DNA from: an uncultured Clostridia bacterium
Lineage (GTDB): Bacteria; Bacillota; Clostridia; Christensenellales; Borkfalkiaceae
DNA: 5,614 bases
Assembly: GCA_944376035.1 (NCBI GenBank)
Contig: CALWBJ010000024.1
Location: forward strand, 1 to 5,614
Direction: 5' to 3'
This document shows positions 1 through 5,614 of the stretch, piece after piece (position 1 is the stretch's first letter; every line of letters starts with the position of its first letter). The position numbers were made by a program, and so were the translations under genes. The notes beneath the pieces are model-generated. The model saw only the letters and a program-made list of their open reading frames with translations. It searched no databases and had not been told where the DNA came from.

Positions 1-1
1 A

Positions 2-184
2 AAAAATAAGATAACGAACATAACCGCGATATGTAACATACATATAAAAAAGGCGATTTTGACAGTAATGCAATGGTTTCATATTTCATTACGGAAAAGA
101 CGCTTATTCGTAAAAATCAGGGCGGCGAGGGTACTTATCTTAATATATATGCGCATATTTCGGCATCGACGGCGGATATTCTGA
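2..184 (+). pseudogene. Upstream frame-2 continuation of the GH106-like gene, running to a premature stop
   Basis: Frame 2 is open from the window edge to a TGA at 182-184. Frame 1 has TAA at 7-9 and 34-36, and frame 3 has TAA at 12-14 and 21-23, so frame 2 is the only way the upstream part of the glycosidase could enter. Its first 17 codons read KNKITNITAICNIHIKK. From memory of the family, homologues often have a K/R-I-x-x-I/Y type segment here, followed by a Trp/Tyr-Tyr stretch that matches the SYFITEKT of frame 1. The match therefore seems to cross from frame 2 to frame 1 between 37 and about 60. The piece is short, so chance openness is possible. It could also be the tail of an unrelated upstream gene, but that tail would overlap the glycosidase by over 100 bases. 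Confidence 0.45.
46..103 (+). other. Candidate -1 frameshift element or homopolymer indel site: A AAA AAG plus hairpin
   Basis: Bases 46-52 are A AAA AAG, phased in frame 2 exactly as a -1 slippery heptamer (codons AAA 47-49 and AAG 50-52). A -1 slip leads to GGC at 52-54 in the frame of the long glycosidase. Directly downstream an imperfect stem can form: 53-55 with 101-103, 57-60 with 95-98, C63 with G94, and 65-70 (GTAATG) with 87-92 (CATTAC), leaving a 16-base loop. The same heptamer drives -1 frameshifting in E. coli dnaX. A single missing A in the run gives exactly the same frame change, and this simpler reading is at least as likely. The stem is A/T-rich and its lower part sits closer to the heptamer than is usual. 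Confidence 0.35.
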
Positions 185-2640
185 ACCGCGAGGTTGTGGA
201 TAAATTTATATCCCTTACCCATGAGAAGTATAAAAAAGAATGCGGGGAAAGTTTTAACAACGATTTAAAAGGATTTTTCACCGATGAACCGCAGTATTTC
301 CGTTGGGGACATCCTTATACGCGCGTTCTTCCCGAATTTTACAAAAAAAAGTACGGTGAGGATCTCTTTGACGGACTGGGGCTTATGTTTCTTGAAAAAG
401 AGGGGTACAGGAAATTTCGTTACAGATATTGGCTTTCCATGCAGACACTGATGCTTGAATCTTTTTCCAAAAACGTCTACGAATGGTGCGATAAGAATAA
501 TAAGATGCTTACGGGACATTACGTTGAAGAAAGCACGCTTTCTTATCAGATGGTATGTTGCGGCGGCATAATGCCTTATTACGAATATGAACATATACCG
601 GGAATAGACAAACTCGGAAGAGTACCTGATTCTCCTGTTTCTCCCAAGCAGGTGTCGTCTGTTGCCCGTCAGTTAGGGAAAAAACGGGTTCTCAGTGAAA
701 CTTATGCCTGCTGCGGGTGGGACGTTACTCCGAGAGAACTTAAAAAACTTGCAGACTGGCAGTACGTAAACGGCGTAAACGTCATGTGTCAGCATCTTTT
801 GCCGTACTCGGAGTACGGTCAGAGAAAACGCGATTATCCCGCTCATTTTTCCTGGGTTAATCCTTGGGTAAGGCATGACTTTAAGTCGTTTAACGACTAT
901 TATGCGAAATTAGGGTATCTTTTAGGTGAGAGCGAGGAAATTGTTTCTGTTGCGGTATTCTGTCCGATAAGGAGTTTTTATTTTGATTATAAGCGTGAAA
1001 AGTTCGTATGGAACAGAAAACCCGTAATAGACAAAAAATATATTGAGTTGATAAAAAAATTGTCGGCAATGAATATTCCTTATCATATCATAGACGAAAC
1101 GGTAATGGAAAAGCATGCCGCAGTCAAGGGAAACAAACTGATTGTAGGAAAATGCTCTTATGACGCCGTAATTTTTCCCGAAGTTTATACCATGGGCGAA
1201 TTTACGGCGCGAATTATGGAAGACTTTTATGCGGGCGGCGGAAAAATGCTGTTTACGGGAAGTATGCCTACGTATATGGAAGGCGATCCGCATGAATATT
1301 TATTTAAAAGTAATGTTACACTTAAAGATATTGTTAAAGCGCAGCCTTATACCGTAAGCAGGAAAGATACTAAAATTCAATCCACGCTCCGCCGTATAGA
1401 TGGTATGAATTTTATATTTGCCGTGAACGTAGGAAACAGAAGGGAAACTTTGCGTTTTTCGGGAGATTTTGAAAGTTTTATAATTTTTGACCCTGAAACT
1501 CTGAAATCGAGAAAATCGGGCAAGACCCTTACTTTTGAGCCGGGCGATTCTTACGTACTGTTTCTTTCAGACGGAAAGACCGATATTTTATCGGCGATAG
1601 GCGGCAGTTTTAATATGAATGAAAATGAAATAAACAAAAAATCCGATAAATCATATAAATCAGATAATTCTGATAAAAACCATTTAACTTTGAACGGAAA
1701 ATTCAAAGTGATTTCGGACACGGGCAATTATCTTACGATAGACAGGCTTTATTATTCAAAAGACGGTATAAATTACAGCCAAAAAATCGGATATATGGGC
1801 ATATTAGACACATTACTCAATGAAAGATACGAAGGAGATTTATACCTAAAATATACTTTTAAAGCCCGTTACATACCTAATAATCTTAAACTGCTTTCGG
1901 AAGATATGAATAACCTGAAATGTACGATAAACGGTAAAGAAATAGAGTTTAACGGCGTGTCGGATTTTGAAAAGAAAATTTATACGGCTGATATTTCCAA
2001 GTACGCGGTTATAGGAGAAAATGAAATAATAATAAAAATTCATTTTTTCGAGAGCGAAAAAGTTTATTACGCGCTTTTCGGAAAAAACGTTACGGAAAGT
2101 CTCAAAAACTGCCTTGCATACGATACGACGATAGAGGCTTGCTATATTCAGGGGGACTTCGGAGTTTATTCGGAACAAGGCTTTTACGACGGTAAAGAAA
2201 ATAATGTTTTAATATCGGACGGTGAATTTTATATAGACAGGAAAAAAACCGAAGTTGGCGAAACCGTGGGGGACGGATATCCGTTTTTCGCGGGCAGTAT
2301 AACGCTGGAAAAGGAATTTTATTCGGACGGATCACCTACCGTACTTGACCTTAAAGGCAGATATCATCTCTCAGATATCGTAATAAACGGCAAAAAAGCG
2401 GAGAAATCCTATTTTGCGGATAAAGTTGACATAACCGAGTATATAACCGAGGGAAATAATGCCATCAGAATAACTCTTTATTCGGGAAACCGCAATCTCT
2501 TAGGGCCGCACCATTTAAAAAGGTTTGAAGAGCCGCTTGGCGTCGGACCTGACTCGTTTGAACTTGCAGGGACCTGGAAAAACGGTAAGAGCAGTAAAGA
2601 ACGCGACAGTTATTCTTTTGTGAAATTCGGGCTTTTTTAA
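73..2640 (+). CDS. GH106-like glycoside hydrolase (alpha-L-rhamnosidase-type), 5' part missing or frameshifted
   Basis: Long open frame of 855 codons ending in TAA; the 5' end is doubtful. Seen: residues 1-290 resemble the second half of a GH106-type TIM barrel, with FFTDEP (68-73, Glu72), GHYVEE (148-153), LSET (207-210, Glu209), then a GVN..CQHLLPYSEYG stretch (234-249). Residues about 290-400 look like a flavodoxin-like domain and 440-500 like a small beta domain. A Lys/Ser/Asp linker follows (about 514-536), then two jelly-roll, GH2-sugar-binding-like domains (about 540-690 and 690-855). The end carries the family-like signature LLGPHH (809-814), GVGP (823-826), GTW (833-835) and FGLF. 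Known: such enzymes usually exceed 1,000 residues and remove terminal sugars, typically rhamnose. Inferred: the ATG at 73 is not the true start, because it has no Shine-Dalgarno sequence, the codons before it (37-72) already look coding, and the first barrel half is absent. Glu72 and Glu209 are candidate catalytic residues. The exact family (GH106 or a neighbour) and the substrate are unproven. Confidence 0.8.
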   Translation: MVSYFITEKTLIRKNQGGEGTYLNIYAHISASTADILNREVVDKFISLTHEKYKKECGESFNNDLKGFFTDEPQYFRWGHPYTRVLPEFYKKKYGEDLFDGLGLMFLEKEGYRKFRYRYWLSMQTLMLESFSKNVYEWCDKNNKMLTGHYVEESTLSYQMVCCGGIMPYYEYEHIPGIDKLGRVPDSPVSPKQVSSVARQLGKKRVLSETYACCGWDVTPRELKKLADWQYVNGVNVMCQHLLPYSEYGQRKRDYPAHFSWVNPWVRHDFKSFNDYYAKLGYLLGESEEIVSVAVFCPIRSFYFDYKREKFVWNRKPVIDKKYIELIKKLSAMNIPYHIIDETVMEKHAAVKGNKLIVGKCSYDAVIFPEVYTMGEFTARIMEDFYAGGGKMLFTGSMPTYMEGDPHEYLFKSNVTLKDIVKAQPYTVSRKDTKIQSTLRRIDGMNFIFAVNVGNRRETLRFSGDFESFIIFDPETLKSRKSGKTLTFEPGDSYVLFLSDGKTDILSAIGGSFNMNENEINKKSDKSYKSDNSDKNHLTLNGKFKVISDTGNYLTIDRLYYSKDGINYSQKIGYMGILDTLLNERYEGDLYLKYTFKARYIPNNLKLLSEDMNNLKCTINGKEIEFNGVSDFEKKIYTADISKYAVIGENEIIIKIHFFESEKVYYALFGKNVTESLKNCLAYDTTIEACYIQGDFGVYSEQGFYDGKENNVLISDGEFYIDRKKTEVGETVGDGYPFFAGSITLEKEFYSDGSPTVLDLKGRYHLSDIVINGKKAEKSYFADKVDITEYITEGNNAIRITLYSGNRNLLGPHHLKRFEEPLGVGPDSFELAGTWKNGKSSKERDSYSFVKFGLF
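1639..1674 (+). repeat. In-frame 9-bp tandem repeat coding a (K/N)-S-(D/Y) linker
   Basis: Four adjacent 9-base units (starting at 1639, 1648, 1657 and 1666) follow the pattern AAATCnnAT with small changes. They are in phase with the glycosidase frame and give KSD-KSY-KSD-NSD at residues 523-534. The stretch lies between the small beta domain and the first jelly-roll domain, so it is best read as a flexible hydrophilic linker that can lengthen or shorten by slippage without breaking the frame. Confidence 0.7.
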
Positions 2641-2649
2641 TTGAAATTC

Positions 2650-2669
2650 TAACTAAACCTAATTAGTTA
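2650..2669 (+). repeat. Short A/T-rich inverted repeat after the glycosidase gene
   Basis: TAACTAA (2650-2656) and TTAGTTA (2663-2669) form a perfect 7-bp stem with a 6-base loop, starting 9 bases after the TAA stop. The stem has only one G-C pair and no T-run follows on the + strand, so it is a poor intrinsic terminator. It could be a protein-binding dyad or a chance product of very A/T-rich DNA. The rest of this 112-base gap shows no coding sequence. Confidence 0.3.
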
Positions 2670-2752
2670 ATATAAAAATATAATTCTTATATATAAAAAA
2701 CCTGTTACTATAAAATCATAAATAAAAATAAAAGCGGTAAAATCCAAAACGT

Positions 2753-4105
2753 ATGAACAAGCATTACGATATAGTTGAAAAACATAAAGATCTAATTCTT
2801 CAAGTAGAGAAATATTTGTGGGAAAATCCCGAGACGGGTTTTAAAGAGTATAAAACAGCAGCATATCTTGAAGAACAGATGATAAAACTGGGATATAAAC
2901 TTATTAAGCCCGATAACCTTACAGGATTTTACACGGTGGCGGATACTTTAAGAGAAGGGCCGACCGTACTTGTTTTGTGCGAACTCGATTCGCTTAAAGA
3001 CAGGAATCACCCGTGCTGTGATAAATTAACGGGCGCTGTGCACAGTTGCGGGCACCATGCGCAGTGCGCGGCAGTTTTAGGTCTTGCCGCCGCACTGAAA
3101 GAAGAAGGCGCGCTAGACGGGCTTTGCGGGCGTATAAAAATATGCGCGGTACCTGCGGAAGAGGGTATTGAACTTTTTGAACGCAAAGAAATGCAAAAAA
3201 AAGGCATATTAAACTTTGCGTCGGGAAAACCCGAGTTTATTTACAGGGGATTTTTCGATGACGCGGATATAGCGTTTATGACTCATATCGCGGTATGTCG
3301 GGACAAAAGTAAAAAGTTTGTTATCGCCAAAGGCAGCAACGGAGTATTGAGAAAAACCGTTAAAATAATCGGTAAATCCGCTCATGCGGGAGAGCATCCC
3401 GAAGACGGCATAAACGCCCTTAACGCGGCGGCAACCGTGCTGCTTGCCATAAACTCACTGAGAGAAACTTTCAGGGAAAAAGACTGTGTAAGAGTACATT
3501 CAATAATTGAAAAAGGCGGCGACGCGGTAAACGCCGTTCCCGACGACGTGAGAATAGAAACTTATGTCCGCGCCGCACAAACTCATGTGATAAAAAGCGT
3601 GAACGAGTCTGTGAACCGTGCTATTTCCGCCGCTGCGGCAATTTACGGCGCAAGAGTTCATATAGAAGACTCGCCCGGCTCGGAGCCTTTGATTAACGAC
3701 GGCAATTTATGCGACGCGGCACGTTCGGTCATGGAAGAAATAGGCGGGAAAGGCTGCGTTTACGACGCGGGAGAATGGCTTGCGTCTTCTACCGATATGG
3801 GAGATCTCAGTGCGCTCATGCCGTCGCTACACGCTTACACAACCGGTGCGAGCGGTACTGCTCACGGCGATGATTTTATGATTGACGACCCTTATTCCGC
3901 TTGCGTCAACGCTGCAAAATTCGATCTGGGGATGTTAAGATATTTGCTTTCGGATAACGCAGCCAATGCCAAAAGAATAATTGAACAATATAAGCCTGTT
4001 TTTAAGAATAAAGAAGAATATCTGAAACACAAGTTTTCGTTATACAAAGATAAAGAGACTCTTAAATACAATCCCGACGGTACTATAACAATAGATTACA
4101 TATAA
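2753..4105 (+). CDS. M20-family (M20D-like) zinc amidohydrolase
   Basis: Intact 450-residue protein of normal length for M20 amidohydrolases. These metal-dependent enzymes split amide bonds, for example in N-acyl amino acids, aminobenzoyl-glutamate-type compounds or small peptides. Seen: the expected ligand set is complete, with HSCGHH (97-102; Cys99 and His101), PAEEG (134-138; Glu136 as likely general base and Glu137 as ligand), THIA (177-180; His178) and GTAHGDDF (368-375; His371). GKSAHAGEHPEDGINALNA (207-225) marks the inserted dimerisation domain with its conserved His211. SSTDMGDLS (345-353) resembles the AbgB/ACY1L2-like branch. There is no signal peptide, so it is probably cytoplasmic. 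A segment of about 30 residues between the EEG motif and THIA matches a clostridial subgroup as I remember it. Start: an in-frame TAA at 2738-2740 leaves this ATG as the first candidate, but no good Shine-Dalgarno precedes it. It sits between two glycosidase genes in the same direction. Substrate not predictable. Confidence 0.88.
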   Translation: MNKHYDIVEKHKDLILQVEKYLWENPETGFKEYKTAAYLEEQMIKLGYKLIKPDNLTGFYTVADTLREGPTVLVLCELDSLKDRNHPCCDKLTGAVHSCGHHAQCAAVLGLAAALKEEGALDGLCGRIKICAVPAEEGIELFERKEMQKKGILNFASGKPEFIYRGFFDDADIAFMTHIAVCRDKSKKFVIAKGSNGVLRKTVKIIGKSAHAGEHPEDGINALNAAATVLLAINSLRETFREKDCVRVHSIIEKGGDAVNAVPDDVRIETYVRAAQTHVIKSVNESVNRAISAAAAIYGARVHIEDSPGSEPLINDGNLCDAARSVMEEIGGKGCVYDAGEWLASSTDMGDLSALMPSLHAYTTGASGTAHGDDFMIDDPYSACVNAAKFDLGMLRYLLSDNAANAKRIIEQYKPVFKNKEEYLKHKFSLYKDKETLKYNPDGTITIDYI

Positions 4106-4198
4106 AATAATGTGAAAATTCTATAAAAGTAATGTCTTTATATAAACTTTTTAGTATTTTTATAAAACATAATATAAGTGTAAAACAAGAGGGAAAAC
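4106..4198 (+). other. A/T-rich intergenic gap before the GH39-like gene
   Basis: This 93-base stretch is almost entirely A/T and holds no coding sequence that I can support. A weak 6-bp dyad (AAAAGT at 4125-4130, ACTTTT at 4146-4151) is followed by T-rich sequence, and a CATAAT box lies at 4168-4173 without a recognisable -35 box. Either could be a weak terminator or promoter, or just base composition. Whether the GH39-like gene is co-transcribed with the amidohydrolase cannot be settled from this. Confidence 0.4.
4189..4193 (+). promoter_or_regulatory. Shine-Dalgarno site of the GH39-like gene
   Basis: GAGGG ends five bases before the ATG at 4199, a good match in sequence and spacing. It is the only clear ribosome binding site in the window and fixes the start of the GH39-like gene. 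Neither of the other two genes has a comparable site. Confidence 0.8.
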
Positions 4199-5494
4199 AT
4201 GATAATTGATTGCGGAAGTGAAAAAGGCACAATAAAAGAACTTCACGGCGTGAACTGTGCGCCTTACAAGAAAAATTATGAAAAAAATCAAAGGCTTATA
4301 AAAAAGGTTTTCGAATATTGCAATGTTCCAAGGTCTCGGCTTCACGATTGCTGCGGCGGATACGGCGGATGTTATTATGTTGACGTTCCCAATATTTTCC
4401 GTAATTTTGACGCTGATGAAACAAAAGAAGAAAACTACGATTTTTATTATACGGACGAATACATAGGCGCGATTATATCGACGGGGGCGCAGATAGTATA
4501 CAGGCTCGGCGTTACCATAGAGTGGGGCTCGAAAAAATATACATGTCATCCGCCCAAAGATTTTTTCAAATGGGCAAGAATATGCGAACATATAATATTG
4601 CATTATAACCAAGGCTGGGCAAACGGTTTTCAGTACGGAATAGAATACTGGGAAATATGGAACGAACCTGAAAATCCGCCCATGTGGACAGGAAGCAAAG
4701 AACAGTTTTTTAATCTCTACGAAATAGCGAGCAAACATCTGAAAACCAGATTTCCCGATTTGAAGATAGGCGGATACGGCAGTTGCGGGTTTTACGCGGC
4801 TTTCCGTGAAAATATGTCGGATTTTTATAAAGGCTTTCTGACGTTTTTTACTGATTTTCTGCAAATGTGTAAAGATAAACACTGTCCGCTGGATTTTTAC
4901 ACCTGGCACATTTACACTCCGAAAGTAGAGGAGATAATTAAAAGCGCCAATCATGTCAGGAAGACGCTTGACATGTACGGTTTTAATAAAACCGAAAGCC
5001 ATCTTAACGAATGGAACTACGGTGCCGAGGGCGGCGGATTCGACAACATGGCAACTTTAAAGGGCGCAGGCTTTATAGCCGCGGCGCTGATATCCATGCA
5101 AAAAAACACAAGCGTTGATCTGGCGCAATACTATTGTCTTTCTGCGGGAGCGATTTATAACGGTTTTCTCGATTGCAGGACAGACGCATATACTCCCGTA
5201 ATTCATGTTTATCACGTTTTCGGAGAAATTTTTAAGGCGGGAAAAGAAGTGGAAGTTATTTCGTCAGAAGAAGAACCTTACACACTTGCCGCAAAGGATA
5301 AAGAAGGAAAGTTAATCGCTCTTATTTCAAATTACGGATATAAGGGGAGAACAGTAAGCGTTACCGTGAAAGGAAAAGGTCCGTACACAATTTACCTCCT
5401 GACAAATAAGGGCTTTAAAGAAATAGCGAAAGGGACAGGGGAGAATTTACTTAAACTTAAAAAAGACGCCGTTTATTATATTAAGGAAAATTAA
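4199..5494 (+). CDS. GH39-like glycoside hydrolase (beta-xylosidase-type)
   Basis: Intact 431-residue protein. Seen: YWEIWNEPE (150-158) holds the acid/base Glu156, and HLNEWNYG (268-275) holds the nucleophile candidate Glu271. The spacing of 115 residues is close to that in known GH39 beta-xylosidases. Other clan-A-like stretches are SRLHD (46-50), YVDVPNIFRNFDAD (60-73), FYRLGVTIEWG-like YRLGVTIEWG (101-110), PPKDFFKWARICEHI (118-132), KIGGYGSCGF (189-198) and DFYTWHIYTP (232-241). Residues about 345-431 are a C-terminal beta sandwich that folds back on the barrel in GH39. Known: GH39 enzymes are retaining exo-glycosidases acting on beta-xylosides or, in some members, other sugars such as iduronate. 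Inferred: a cytoplasmic enzyme trimming imported oligosaccharides, since there is no signal peptide. It is somewhat shorter than the about 500 residues of classic xylosidases. Thirteen cysteines, including CC at 51-52, fit a reducing cytoplasm. It lies 93 bases after the amidohydrolase gene, same direction. Exact substrate unknown. Confidence 0.87.
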   Translation: MIIDCGSEKGTIKELHGVNCAPYKKNYEKNQRLIKKVFEYCNVPRSRLHDCCGGYGGCYYVDVPNIFRNFDADETKEENYDFYYTDEYIGAIISTGAQIVYRLGVTIEWGSKKYTCHPPKDFFKWARICEHIILHYNQGWANGFQYGIEYWEIWNEPENPPMWTGSKEQFFNLYEIASKHLKTRFPDLKIGGYGSCGFYAAFRENMSDFYKGFLTFFTDFLQMCKDKHCPLDFYTWHIYTPKVEEIIKSANHVRKTLDMYGFNKTESHLNEWNYGAEGGGFDNMATLKGAGFIAAALISMQKNTSVDLAQYYCLSAGAIYNGFLDCRTDAYTPVIHVYHVFGEIFKAGKEVEVISSEEEPYTLAAKDKEGKLIALISNYGYKGRTVSVTVKGKGPYTIYLLTNKGFKEIAKGTGENLLKLKKDAVYYIKEN

Positions 5495-5509
5495 AAAATA
5501 AGAATTTCA

Positions 5510-5547
5510 GGTTTTTATTTTAGCGGCTCAAACAAAAAATAAAAATC
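5510..5547 (+). repeat. A/U-only inverted repeat downstream of the GH39-like gene, possible transcript-end hairpin
   Basis: TTTTTATTTT (5512-5521) pairs perfectly with AAAATAAAAA (5536-5545). The base is extended by a G-T wobble (5511/5546) and a G-C pair (5510/5547), giving 12 pairs around a 14-base loop. It starts 15 bases past the TAA stop, where a terminator would be expected. However, the stem is nearly all A-U and no U-run follows on the + strand, so it is not a classic intrinsic terminator. It may only protect the 3' end or mean nothing. Confidence 0.35.
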
Positions 5548-5566
5548 AAAAGCAGTCAGATTAAAA

Positions 5567-5610
5567 TATTATAGAATTAAAATTATATTATTATAGAATT
5601 AAAATTATAT
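5567..5610. repeat. Two tandem copies of a 22-bp A/T-rich unit at the window edge
   Basis: Bases 5567-5588 and 5589-5610 are identical, reading TATTATAGAATTAAAATTAT plus AT. The next bases (TAT at 5611-5613) begin a further copy but the fourth differs, and the window then ends, so the array length is unknown. There is no spacer between copies, so this is not CRISPR-like. It lies in non-coding DNA after the last gene. It could be a minisatellite, a regulatory iteron-like array, or a loop at a contig end produced by assembly. Confidence 0.75.
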
Positions 5611-5614
5611 TATA

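Noticed and set aside
265..2335. Several - strand open frames of 67-123 codons within the GH106-like gene
   Set aside because: Low-information translations rich in Phe, Arg and Ile, typical of antisense reading of an A/T-rich gene. No motifs and no ribosome binding sites in sensible positions.
2679..2684. Perfect TATAAT box in the gap before the amidohydrolase gene
   Set aside because: No -35-like hexamer at 16-18 bases upstream, and such boxes arise easily by chance in nearly pure A/T sequence.
3007..3397. Two - strand open frames inside the amidohydrolase gene
   Set aside because: They overlap the region coding for the zinc ligands of a clear M20 protein and have no family features of their own.
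4125..4161. Weak dyad followed by T-rich sequence, terminator-like
   Set aside because: Only six pairs with a single G-C and a 15-base loop. Stability would be negligible, so I do not call a terminator.
4160..5002. Open frame of 280 codons on the - strand
   Set aside because: It lies inside the GH39-like gene on the opposite strand, its translation shows no recognisable domain, and the + strand frame has clear catalytic motifs. It is an antisense shadow.
5567..5610. Possible CRISPR repeats
   Set aside because: The two 22-bp copies abut with no spacer, and there are no cas genes in the window.

Overview
The window holds three genes on the + strand and no confident gene on the - strand. The DNA is AT-rich: coding parts look close to 40% GC by eye, and gaps are almost pure A/T. 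All three frames end in TAA and use TGG for Trp, so the standard code fits. Protein family resemblance (GH106-like rhamnosidase-type enzyme, clostridial M20 amidohydrolase, GH39-like xylosidase) suggests an anaerobic, plant-glycan-using Firmicute of the Clostridia type, probably from a gut or other fibre-degrading community. That assignment is inference from family knowledge, not from a marker gene.

Region by region. (1) Positions 1-2640 carry the large C-terminal part of a GH106-like glycosidase with two C-terminal sugar-binding-like beta domains. Its 5' end lies outside the window, and the reading frame appears broken near 46-52. Upstream only frame 2 is open, and it must shift by -1 at an A AAA AAG heptamer to enter the long frame. 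(2) Positions 2641-2752 are an A/T-rich gap with a short inverted repeat. (3) Positions 2753-4105 encode an intact M20 metallo-amidohydrolase with all five expected metal ligands. (4) Positions 4106-4198 are a second A/T-rich gap that ends in a clear Shine-Dalgarno sequence. (5) Positions 4199-5494 encode an intact GH39-like glycosidase with acid/base and nucleophile Glu motifs. (6) Positions 5495-5614 are non-coding, with an A/U-only inverted repeat and two perfect tandem copies of a 22-bp unit that run up to the window edge.

The three genes are co-oriented with gaps of 112 and 93 bases. They read as a small glycan-use cluster: two exo-type glycosidases without visible export signals flank a cytoplasmic amidohydrolase. 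A reasonable inference is intracellular trimming of imported oligosaccharides or glycoconjugates, with the M20 enzyme removing an amide-linked group. Substrates cannot be fixed from sequence alone. The most interesting item is the frame break in the first gene. It is either an assembly or sequencing deletion in a homopolymer, a recent inactivating indel, or a dnaX-like -1 frameshift site followed by a hairpin. I see no wholly new system here.
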